The notes below the pieces were generated by a model. The model saw only the letters and a program-made list of their open reading frames with translations, did no database searches and was not told the origin of the DNA. Made by a program: the position numbers and the translations under genes. This document shows positions 48,422-60,400 of a DNA stretch of 64,000 nucleotides, in pieces. Each line of letters starts with the position of its first letter. The stretch's first letter is position 1. Origin of the DNA: a virus; the IMG/VR virus record IMGVR_UViG_3300042691_039521, positions 1 to 64,000 of that record; one strand, written 5' to 3'.

Positions 48422-48441
48422 GCCGATATCTAACATAGGAT
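48422..48441 (+). promoter_or_regulatory. Candidate late promoter of tape measure gene (site L)
   Basis: GCCGATATCTAACATAGGAT: CCGATA, seven bases, TAGGAT. It begins after the chaperone stop and lies 25 bases before the tape measure start at 48466. Confidence 0.68.
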
Positions 48442-48465
48442 ACTGTGTAGAAAAAGGGGTTAGCT

Positions 48466-51400
48466 ATGGATGGAAATAAGTTTCTTATTGAGGTAGGCGT
48501 TGACACTTCCCCTGCCGAAAAAGATCTTGCTGCCTTCATGAACAAGCTGAATTCCATGAGAGAGAAGGCTGCCTCTCAGGATTCTGGCTCATCTTCTGCC
48601 CAGTTACCTCCACAGGTAGCTAGTGCAGCATTTAGTGACGCTCCTATTGATCTTTCAAAACAAACCTCTGATTTAAAAGAACAGGCAAAGATTCAAAGAC
48701 AAATTGTTCAAGACAGAGGTAAACTAGTTGGGCTTCTACAAGAAGAAGCTCGCATTTCTGGTTCTATAGGATCTGGGGATCTGCAAAACATTAGAAAGGG
48801 AGCGGAAGACGCTCTTGCCGCCGCCTTTGGATCAGATAAATTAAGCTCTTCTTTGAAGGGTGTTTTAACTAAAGCTATTAATCAAACAGTAGCAGAGGTG
48901 CGTACACCAGAAGGCAAGGTTACTCAAGCTCAAGCTTTGAGTGCCAAGAACGCTCCCGCTCCACCAGAAAGATTTGCTACTAGATCAACCGCTGTTCTAA
49001 AAACTGTTGGCATTGACGCTCCAACCGTCGTTAGACCAAATGTTGATATTCTAAAAGATTTCAATAAAGCTGTTCAAGCAAATCAGGGTGACATCATTGG
49101 TGTGTTAAACTCTATTTCTTCCAGCCTTCAATCAGTTGTCAAAGGGGCCGAGTCTCTAGCTGGTAACTTTACTTCTGCGGCTCAAGATCAAGGTAAAGCC
49201 CTTGACGATATGACAGACAGTATGACTGAAACAGCAAAGTCTGTTGGAAAAGTCAATGATGAGATTCTTAAATCGCTTGCCGATAAAGCTAAAAAGGCTG
49301 CTATTGATTCTCAGAAGAGCTTCGGTGGCCGTCAGAAAGAAGTTTTAAAAACAGTTGTTGATAATCCTGGCATCACCTATGAAGAGCTAAAAGCTACTGG
49401 TGCTCCACCTCAGACAATTCAGTCGCTTACAAACAGGGGTTTAAAAAGAACTGGTGATAAATTTGATTTAGACACCTCCGCTCTCACTAATTTTAATACC
49501 GAATTAACAGGGGTATTAACAGATTTCATTGGTACAAGTGCTGGTAGTATCAACGAAATACAAAAATTAGAAAAAGCTATAAACAACTTAATTGCTGGGG
49601 TCGATTCCGTTACCGCAGAAGTAGAGGGTACCGCTACGGCGGTCGCTCAGGACGGTCTATTTGGAGAGAAGGGTAAGACTGAAGCCGTTCGCAAGGGATC
49701 TGTTCCACAGGATGAACCCGCACCTGCTAAGAAAGAAAAGTTTGTTCAAACAGATTTTCTTGCACAAGAACAAACAATTGAAGATGCGTTAGCTGCTGAA
49801 GCTGAAGTTATTGAAGAAACTGTTGATGTTAGAAAACAAGCTTTAGAGTTACAAAAACAAGCTGTTCAAGCTCGCCTTGCCTCATCCAAGGCAGAGGGTG
49901 AATTCTACGATAAGTTTGATTCTATTATCCGTAAATATGGTGGCGACCCAGAGGGTGATGCTATAGTTAATAGAGACGTTGTTTTTGAAGACACAACAAA
50001 AGAACCTAAAGAAATAACAATGGCAGAATGGGAAACCCTTGGTTCGTTTGAGAGAAACTGGGAAAGACTTCACGAGGCAGCACTTGAAGCAACTAGGGCT
50101 TTAGAAGTATTTGTTCAAGCCAATAAGGTTTCTACTAAGGATTTGTTTGTAGAATCAGAGGGAAATGAGCCACAGAAACTTCTTGATAGTCTCAAGGCTG
50201 AATATGAAAGACTAAAATCTGTCCAGGGAGAGCAACTTAGTGCTGCGGCAGCGGCTGGTCTAAAAATAGATACAGAAAATCGTCGTGGCGAATTTGGTGG
50301 CGAAGGTCCAAGACAAGAAGTTATCGCTCAATATGAAGCAGAACTTGAAGCTTCTAAAGAGGCTGTGAGTGAAACATCAGCTAAATTACGTTCAGTATCG
50401 GCTAAGATCACTGAGCTAGAAAAATCCTTAGGTCTTGAAGTCTCCGCTCTTGAGCTTACAACTAAGGCTTCAGTTAATCTTACGAAAGCTCAGGTTGCTG
50501 CTATTCAAGAGATTTCTAAAGATGCTGCTTTTGGGCAGACCACTCTTAATGCAAAGGGTACTGGTGGTTTGTTCACATATGACAAAGCTGACGCAGAAAG
50601 AGTTGGAAGATTTGCACAAGGAGTTCTTGAGGACCCTCAATCTTCTGCTGTAGAAAAACGTGCTGCCACAAGAATCTCTGAATCAGTAGATATAACTCTT
50701 CAAGAAATAGAAAGAGCTAATACCGCTAGGTCTGAGATAGCTGACATTTTAGAAGATACTACAGAATATTTAGATGAATCAGCGCAATGGGAAAAAGAAA
50801 GAGCAGAACGAGCGAAAGTAAGGGCGCAAGAAGTTGCTGATGCTGTTGCGGCGGCAGAAGCGAAAGGATTAAAGACTATTCCTATCGCTTCCCAGGATGC
50901 GACTAATCTACAAAGATCTAGACTTACATTTGCTAAAGATAAATTCCTAGATCCACTAGGAAAAGACCAATACCCAGCTTCTGGTAAAGTAGAAAATGAT
51001 TTCAATTTTGATACAGCATTAATTTATGATCCAAATGATTTAGATTTAATTAGATCTAGAATTAAAGAGGTTATCAACGGCCTTACTAGCGATATAGCTT
51101 CAGTTGAAGCTGGTTCTGGATCAGTTTCTACTCCGCTTAAGTTTCTTCGTGAGCGTCTTGAATCTGTTGAAAAAATAGCTTCTGAAATTTTTGCCAATGA
51201 AGGTCAAACATTAAATCTAAATACACTTGAAATAATTAATGATAAAATTACAGACTTAACATCTGAAGCTGAGGAATCTGCTCAAATAACTAGAGAGCAG
51301 AATGCTATTGGTGGACAAATTACTGCAGCGATGGAGCAGGAGCTTAAAGCTCGTCGCGAGGCTGCTGACGCAGCGGCTAAGGCTCCGTTGAGCGATGCCG

Positions 51401-54400
51401 ATAAACAAGCATTGGCTAACGCAGAACAGCCTACTTTACTTTCTTCAAATTCTACACTTGATCCATCTCTTTCTGAACTTGAGAAACAGTTAATTCTTGC
51501 TGCTGAAAGAGTCAAGGCTATTGTCTCTGTTCCGGTAGAGCAACTTGAGGCAGGGGATGAAATTTGGCGTAACTCTGGCGCTGGTACGCTCTTGCGGAAA
51601 CTTCAGAATCCAATTGGTGGAAGAGAAGGAGTTCCGCAGGTTGTTGACTATGTACCAGAAACTAATTATCCAATTCTTGGTGACGCCACGCAGGGTGATG
51701 CAATTAAGGTTCTGAAAAAAGTTGATGCAGAGAGACTCGCCAACGGAGAAACGGCTCTTTCTGTAGAGGAAGCAAGAACCATCATTGCCCAAAAACTACT
51801 AGAAGTAGAAGCGGAACTTGTTCCGATGATGGCAGCGTATAAGACAGAAGAAGAAAAGGCTCTTGTTTTAAAGAAAGAGTTAAACGACTTTCTACAAAAG
51901 AAACTTGATGAACAGGGAGTCAATGTTAATGCTGAGGATGTAAGGGTAGTCAGTCCCACTGGATCGGTTTTTAAAAAATCTGGACCCGGCAGTAAGAGTC
52001 CATTATTTAAACTATCAGATACAGATTACGAAGAGTATATTAACAGATTGCACAAAATCCCTCAGTTAAGTGCTGCAAGGTTTAATAGAGAAGGCTACAA
52101 TCCCGTAGGTCTAGGAAGTGATTTTCCACGCGATGATTCGGTTCCTAGATCACTTAATCAGGTTAGTAGCGACTACGAGGCTCTATCTGACATTATTCGT
52201 AGGCAGGTTGATTCTTCCTTTGAAGCTTCTGTAACTCTTGATCAATTAAATGATCTTTTAAGTTCAACCGCTTTAAGTCAAGAGGAAATTAATAAAGTTA
52301 GTCTCATAATACTAGACAAGCAAAGAAAATCATTAGAATCATATCTAGTTAATAATCCTAACAGAACTGATACTGATGCTAATCCAAATGACCAATCTAT
52401 ACGTCAACAGGCTGAGCTTTCTAAAACATTAGAAGACATAAATACTATTCTTGGTTTAAGAAAAGAAGCAGAGCAGAAAGTTGTTGACGCTGTAGAACAA
52501 CAGGCTGCTGCTCAAGAAGATATAACTAGAGAAATCTTGAAGCCTGATGCCGTTATTCAGCCATCCAGACTTCCAGCCGAAGTTCGTGGACCAAAAATTC
52601 CAACTGCTCCACCGGAAATTATTGATGTTCAATCTGCTTCGGATGAAGATAAATTAGCTAAGAGATTAGCTAATCAAGAATATGCTCGACAAAAGCTAGC
52701 CCGATCAGCCGCTGGCACGATTGGGACCGAGCCAATTGAAGGTGTCGAAAAAAGTGCTGAACGTCTTTCCGCAACAATGGATGAGAGTCTTACATCCATT
52801 AAAGGCATGTCTCAAGCGATGCTTCAGATTATTGATCTTCTTGAAAAGAATCCTGATCTTGGGCTTGCAGAGTTTAAGCAGATTACCGGTGGAACAAAGG
52901 GTATGGGGCCAAGGGGCGCTTCTCTTAAGGCGTTACAGGATCGTGGTATTGTTACTTATGACGAACGATCTAAGTTAAAAGTTGCTGCCCGTGAAGATAT
53001 CCCAGGGTTGTTTAAAGCTTCTTCTGATAGAAGAGTGGAAAGCAAAAGGACAGCAGATGCCGAGCTTATTGCTCAAGCCCAAGCTGAACTAGAAGCTCAA
53101 ATCGAAGAATATGGAGCAGATGTTGTAGACGCATTCAGCGACAATCTTTCCGACCTTACTCAGCAGTACGTTGATTTACTCAAGGGGAGAATTGAGGCTC
53201 TAGAGTTTAGTCTTGGGAATGAAGATGGCGTTATTGGCGCTGTTGGTGACATTCCAACTCCTTTAATCAATAAAGATCTTTATGAAAGATTTGGTGAAGC
53301 AATTGGTCCTGAATGGGATTTCTATGTTGAAGCCTTTTTAGCTGAAAATTCTCCAGGTCTTCTAAATTTTCGGGGAACTAATTTTAGTAAGAGTGATATT
53401 GATTCCCTTCTTTTCTCGGAGGATGATCCTCAAAAGCAAATAACTAATGCTGCTAATGACATTAGGGATAGAATTGAAAAGTCTCAATCTAGAATTCCTG
53501 GTGATTCTACGTCAATTGGCTTTGAAGATTTCCTTTCTGAAACACCTAATCTCAGAGAAGCAAACCTAACCATTAGTGAATATGTAACCCAGTTGTTAGA
53601 GTTAGTATCTCTTTCTGAAGAGGTCACCAACATTTCTAATGGGCTTGCTGGCCTAGATCTTTCTACAGCCATGGCGCTGTTCGGGGGTCAATTGGAGAGC
53701 ATGGCTGCTGAGTCAGTCGTGCTCAGCGAAAATATAGCAAATGCGGCTAGGGAAGAAACTATCGCTAAGCTAGAAGCTATTTCACAAAACAAAGCTGCAT
53801 TAAGAGCATATAAGCAGGCTTTTGTTGAGGTTAGCGATGAAAGCTTTGCTGATTTGTCTATTGACTTCCAAGAGGTGCTACAAGAGCAGTTGCGACAGGC
53901 GGCAGAGAATGCTAGTGCGACTTTGCGAGGCAACGAGTCAATTCTTGGGGAGGCTTCAACAGCTAGAACAATCAATGTTGATGAAGGTCAAGCTATCGAC
54001 AATCTCCTTGGTATACAGAATGCTTTAGAGGCTAAGATCTTTAGGGAAGGTACGTTTAACTTACCTCCAACCGAAACGACGCCAAGTGTTGCTCCCGCAG
54101 CAGAAGCACAAGATTCATTAGTTAACGAGGTTTTTGAAGGCGCAAAGATTGAAGCCGAGACAAACACTCAAAGACGTAAGAATCTTGAAAAAACCAAACA
54201 AGAGGTTAATGCAGAACCCCTTAATTCGGAAGTCTTTGTTCAAGAAGAACAGGGTCTTGTTAGTGCTTTGGCAAGAAAGATTGAAGCTCTTGATCAACAA
54301 TCTTCTCTCTTAGAAAATATCTATCCTTCATTTGAGGAAGCTGAACGTCAGCTTGTTATAGCGCTGAATCGTAAGCGTTTACTTTTAAATGCTCAGGCTG

Positions 54401-57400
54401 ATGCGCTAGAAAATAACGGGGTTAGTTTAGCCCCAATTTCTGCTATTGATCCATTCCAGTCTGGCGGAGCAGATGGTGGTCCTAAGTATGGAGTAAATCC
54501 TTATGACACCATGAACCCTGGTGGCGGTGGTGGCGGTGGTGGCGGTGGTTATGTTGGTGAAGAGGGCGAGGGATTCGATCCAGTTGAAGCTGCTAAAGCC
54601 AGAGTAGAAGCTGCTCAAAATGAACTATTAATCAACATTGCTCTCTTTACTCAAATTTATGAGAAAACCACTCTTCTTCTTTCTGAAAAACTAGCCGAAC
54701 TACAGGCTGGAATCAAAGGATTCGATGAAAAACTAAAGGGCATGACCCTTCAAAGTATCATTGATCAAGGAGATGTTTTCAAAGATGTAACAGAAGGTAA
54801 GGCTGAGCAAAAGTCTGCTAAGGCTATGATTGATGCGGGAGCCGCAGAAGCACTTCTCGCAAATGATGATCTGTTGTTCAACTTTGTTGCAGGCCAAAAA
54901 CTACTGGCCGAAGCCATGGAGAAAATCTCTCAACAGATTTTCGATAAAAACCTTGAAGCAAACAAGCGTATTAATGCTGCTTGGGAAAAGGCTGCTGTAG
55001 CCTATGAGATTCTTACCGAAACAAACGCTGGTGCTGGGGAAAGTTTAGCTGAACTATTCAGTAAGTATTCTGGCGCCTTAAGCGTATTTAATCAACAGTT
55101 AACGGCTCTCACTAAAGAGGGGGTTACTGGTGATCCAGTGAGTTTACAGGCTATGGGCGAAGCAAAGGGCAGAACCCGTATAGCTGACACGGTTATATCG
55201 AATCAAACTAATCAGTCTATTCTTGATACTATTAACAATGATCCGAATGACCCTAATGGTGAACGTAATCTTGTTGAAGAACTCTTAGATGCTCAGGTTG
55301 CTCTGATTCGTTCAACATCAGAACTTGCTGAACTACGCAACCAACAGGTCGAGTTAACTGGTGATGTTATTAAGCAGTTAGCTGAAGAAGATACCTCTAT
55401 TCTCAATCTCAAGAACGCTCGCGAGGCTGCTGCTCAAGCTCTATTTGATAATCTTCCGGCTGGGGCACTGAAGGATAAACTAGCTCTTCAGAGAAGGGTT
55501 GGTCAAAGAGAGCTTAACGTTAATGATCCACAATACATTTCGTTGAGAAGACGTGAGAATCAGCTTAGGCAGCAAGAGGCTAGAGCTATTGTTGGCGAAA
55601 AACAGGCTCCAGGTTTAACTGGTAAGATTACCAGATACTTTGATTACCAGCCAGACCGTGGTGGCGCTGGCTTCAAGCAGTTCTTTGGTGGCGGTGCGCT
55701 TGCCGCTCTCCGCTATGGTTTACCAGGGCAGATTATGCGAAGCGGTGGTTCTCAGATTGTTAACACAATCAAAGAAGCAGAAGAACTTCAGTTCGCTTTA
55801 GCTCGTTTAGAAGGACAGTTCAAAACAGCCTTCCCAACAGAAAACTTTGAAGAAGTTCGTGCCAATATTAAAGCGGTCGCCGCTGAAACCGGTCTTGCAG
55901 CAGATGAGATTGCTAACTTCCAGATTCAGATTACAGGCGCCTTCTCTGATACGGAAATCAAGGGTGTTGGTGGAACTGATCTAATTGAGAAACAAGTTGA
56001 GTCTGCAGCTAAGCTTGCTCAAACGGTGGGACTACCATTGGCTGAAATTACCGATGGTTTAACTGCTGCTTCTCTTGCCTTTGGTGAAGACTTCGAACGT
56101 ATCGGTGATGTTGCTGTTCGTCTAGAAGAACGCTCTGGTGTTCTCGCTAAAGAAACTATTGCATTCATTGGTGACATTGCTCCCGTTGCCGAAGAAGCTG
56201 GCTATTCTATTGAAGAGTTCGCCGCACTTGCTGCTGTTGCTCAGCAAAGGTCTGGTCGTTCTGGAGCCGCCCTAGCTGAATCATTTGGTCGTGTGATCCC
56301 AGCGTTGAGTGAGCAAAAAGATAAACTTATGGAGTTGGCTCAGATCACTCCATCATTACAAAATCCTGGATTCATTGATGCTATTCGTCAATCTGACTCT
56401 AAGGAGATTCTTAACCAGATCGGTCAAGCATATCAGAGCATGGGTAAGGATGCTCAGCAGGCTACGATAGCTATTCTTGGTGGTCGTCGTGAAGCTCAGG
56501 CTCTTATTCCAGCACTAGCCAATCAGGAACTTGTTGCCAGATTACAGAAAGATGCAGAGAACTCTGTTGGTAGTTTGGATAAGAGATTTGAAGACATTCA
56601 AAAGACATTAACAAACTCTCTTGCTCGTTTAGGCGAATCTGTGAGACAGTTTGGTGTTGAACTTCTTGAATCAGGTTTGACAGATACATTTGAGCTAGCT
56701 ATCAGTTTAGCAGAGAAACTATTAGGAGTATTAACCCCTATTGCTGGTGTGTTTGCTGATATTAATAAACTTCTTGGTGGAGTTCCCGCTGCTGTTGCCG
56801 CTTTGTCTGCGGTTGGTGTGGCCTTCAAGTCATTTGCTTTCAAGGACCAAACAGAAATAGTTACCGATCCATTGACAGGTGTTGAAAGCGAAAATGTGAT
56901 AGGTAGACAGTTCATAGGAACTGACTTCATACAACAAATTGTTGGAAATATTAAAGAAGATTTTGCTGCCGGTTTCGTCGACTCGGGAAGAACCAGCGTA
57001 GAGAGAAGAACTGGTCAAGCGCTACCTGTTGGACCTTTCGCTGCTGGTCAGGGTATTCCAGAAACTGCTCAGCTTCTTACAGCGGGTGAAAAACTTAAGG
57101 CTGGTGGCACAGGGTTGTTAACGGCTGTTGGTGGCGGTTCCGCAGCACTCGGTGCAGGTGTTATCGGAATTGCAGCCCTAAGTACGGCTTACGGAGCTAT
57201 TCAGGGTCAAATTAATGCAACCAAGCAGGCTTTGGACGACCTTATTTTAGAAACTAAGAATGATATTGCGTCTACAGACCTTGATGTTGATGGGGCAAGA
57301 CAGAGGCTAACTGAAAACCTTCAAACACAAGCCGATGATGCTAGAAAAGCTTATGATGGCTGGACGGAGTTTTGGGGTGAACTTGGGAATAGCTTAAATC

Positions 57401-60400
57401 CTGGTGACTACCTTGAGGGGCAGGCCAATGTTATTGGCTCTTCGGATAAATTTAGAGATGCTTTAAAGATTTTTGAGTCTTCTGATTCTTTGCGTAAAGA
57501 TATATTTGATGAATATAAGGTTACGCTTGGTAAGAGTACCGGTGGACTTAGAGATATTGCTAAAAGCTATAAGGATAGTATTGAGGCGACAGACGGCTAT
57601 ATTGAAAAAGATGCTGAAGGAGCTTATAGACTATACAATGAGGCTGGCCAGGAGATGGCCAACGTTGCTCTTGAGGGTCAAGATGCCAAATACGTAGAGA
57701 ACTTAGCGTCTCAACTGGGCATTGATCCTACTGAACTTGATTTTGGTTTCGTTGAAGCCACACTGCAGAAAGACTCAAGTTCGGAAATTCTGAATTTAGC
57801 TAAGGGTGAAGAAGAGCAACTCAATAAATATGGATTAGAGGCACAGGAACAGGCTATAAGATATGTTGAAGTTATATCTGGTGTTGCTAGAACCAGTGAT
57901 GAATTCGGCGCAGAGATAGATAAGTTATTAGAAGATCTTGGTAAACTTCCCCCATTAGAATCAAATAAACTTAAGGGTGAAGAATTAAAGGCAGCATATG
58001 ATGTCGGTCTTCTTTCTTTTGAAGAATATTCTACTAGACTATTAGAAAATATAGAAGCTAGAAGAAACATTCTTGAAAATAGTGATCAAACCGAGGCATC
58101 TGAACTTGAGCTTTTGCAACTGAAGCAGCAGGAACAGGCTGCATATAAAGAGTTTGCTGAAATAATTATTGCAAGACAAGAAGAAAGATTAAGATTTGAG
58201 ACGGCCTTTAGCGGCTTGAGTGAGACTCAGGTAGCTGAGAGAACTAGACAAAACAATCTAGCTAATTTAGCTAACCCTAACTTTAATGATAGAGACTTAA
58301 GAGAACAAGCTGCGCTTGATATCATTGAAGCAGATAAACAAAACGCTATTAATATGGCAATAGCTGCTGGTTCGGCAGCCGAGGTAGCAAAACTTCTTTC
58401 GGAAGGAGTTGACGTTTCGCCTGTAGTCCAGGCCATTGGTTTAATTGATTCTCTTGAGGAAACTGATGCATGGAAAGAAACTAGAGACAAAATGCTCAGT
58501 GTCTTCAAGAAGCTTTTTGATATAGATCTTGATGAAGATGATATAACAAATTGGTATGAAAAAATATTAACAGATGCTTATGATGATGGACAATTAAGTG
58601 AGGTTAATAAACAAAATATTCTATCTAGATTAAATAGTAATCTAGGTGCTCTTAACGCTGCTTCTTTCGATAATCTTAGCCCTGATGAGCAAGAAGCTTT
58701 AGAGGATAGTTTTGAGCAACTCATTATGCTTCTCGCTGTTGGTGGAGTTAAGAGAGAAGAACTACTTGCCATTTTGAAGCGTAATGAACAATTTGCTAAC
58801 ATGACACCAGAAGAACTTGATGCGGCTCTTACGGGCATATTGGCTGGAAGTCCTTATGGAACTCCTGAAGATCAAGCTAAAATTAATTACAACCAAGCAA
58901 AAGATGCAAACGCTGCTATTGCTGACACACAGGTTACCAATGCGAAGGATAACAAGATTGCTATTGCTCAAGCTAAAAAGGCTGAAGCAGATGCTAATTT
59001 ATTAGCTGCCGAGGCTAGTGGTGATCCTAAGTTAATTCAAGAGGCTAAAAATGCCCAGGTGCGAGCAGAAAGAGAACTTCAGAAGGCATACAACAGCGCT
59101 CAGGTAGCTAAGTTAGAATATTATGCTACTATAGCAGAAATTAACGGTGACCTTATAGGCTCCATTGAATTAAATATTCAGGCTTTGGAAGCACAGTTGG
59201 CTCTAGCTAGACAAAATAATGATGAGGAAGCCATAGCGGCTCTTGAGGGTCAGATTGCTAGAGAGAGAGATAATTTAAGAAAGCAAGCTGTAACTGACGC
59301 AAATGCTCTTTCTAGACTATACGGGGGACTTGCAACTCTTCGTGGCGATCTGGTTGAGGCAGCACTGTTTGCCATAGAAGAAGCAAATAGAAATATGGAC
59401 GCGGCAAGAACACCAGAAGAAAAAGCGAATGCGGCTTTGGCTCAGGCTCAAGCTAATGCCGATCTGATCAAGGCGCAATTCAGTGAAAGAGCACGAGATT
59501 TCGATTTGTTTGCTGCATATCTATCTTCTAATGGTGACAGCTATGGCGCAGCGAAGACACAGCTAGTTAAGGCTCAAGAAGCTTTAGCGGCGGCTCTTCG
59601 TGGTGGAAATAAAGATGAGATTAATCAGGCAAGAATTGAACTCTTAAACCAAGAAGCCGCCTTCCGTCAGGCTGCTGGAGCTAAACGTGATGGTGAGTTT
59701 GCATTGTTGTCATCCATTATTGCTGGCGATGATCCTGTGAAGCAGGCTATTCTTGAACAGGCTGCTGCTCAAGAGGCTTTCGCTCGTGCAGTTGGTCCAG
59801 ATGAGATTCGTGATGCGACGATACGATTAAATGAGGCTAATAGGGCCGTAGCTAACGCTCAGAATGACGTTCGCATAGCTATGATGGGTCTGCGCCAAGC
59901 GGAATTAGAAGCCGTAGAAGACAGTGTAGGCTCCGCTCAGCTTGGTGTAGAAATTGCTCGACAGCAGTTGAATGATCTTATTAAAGCCGGTGCAGGTGAT
60001 GCTGCAATAGCAAACGCTAGAGCCGCACTGATCAGCGCAGATAAAGCCGCAAAGGATGCTGCTTTCCAAGAGCGTCAAGATGAATACAAGTGGCTTCTTG
60101 ACATGGGTAGAATTACAAAATCTCAATACATTAACTATCTTGAAGGACTCAAGAACACACTTCTCCCTGGAACAAGACAGTTCAAAGATTTAGAATTGGC
60201 AATTAAACAGTTAAAGAGTGATATTGGTGGCGACCTACAAGCCAATTTACCAACATCTTTGGCTCTTCCTACGTTATATGAAGTAAGAAGATTTAATCAA
60301 TCTCAAGGAGACTACAGTTCTAGAGCATCTGGCCAAGTAACAAACAACAATAATGAATCCAATCTGTATATTGAACAGGTTGTTCTACCACAGAACACTG

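Noticed and set aside
54520-54552. Poly-glycine run in the tape measure as assembly error
   Set aside because: The frame stays open through it, and Gly linkers occur in long phage proteins. No sign of a frameshift.
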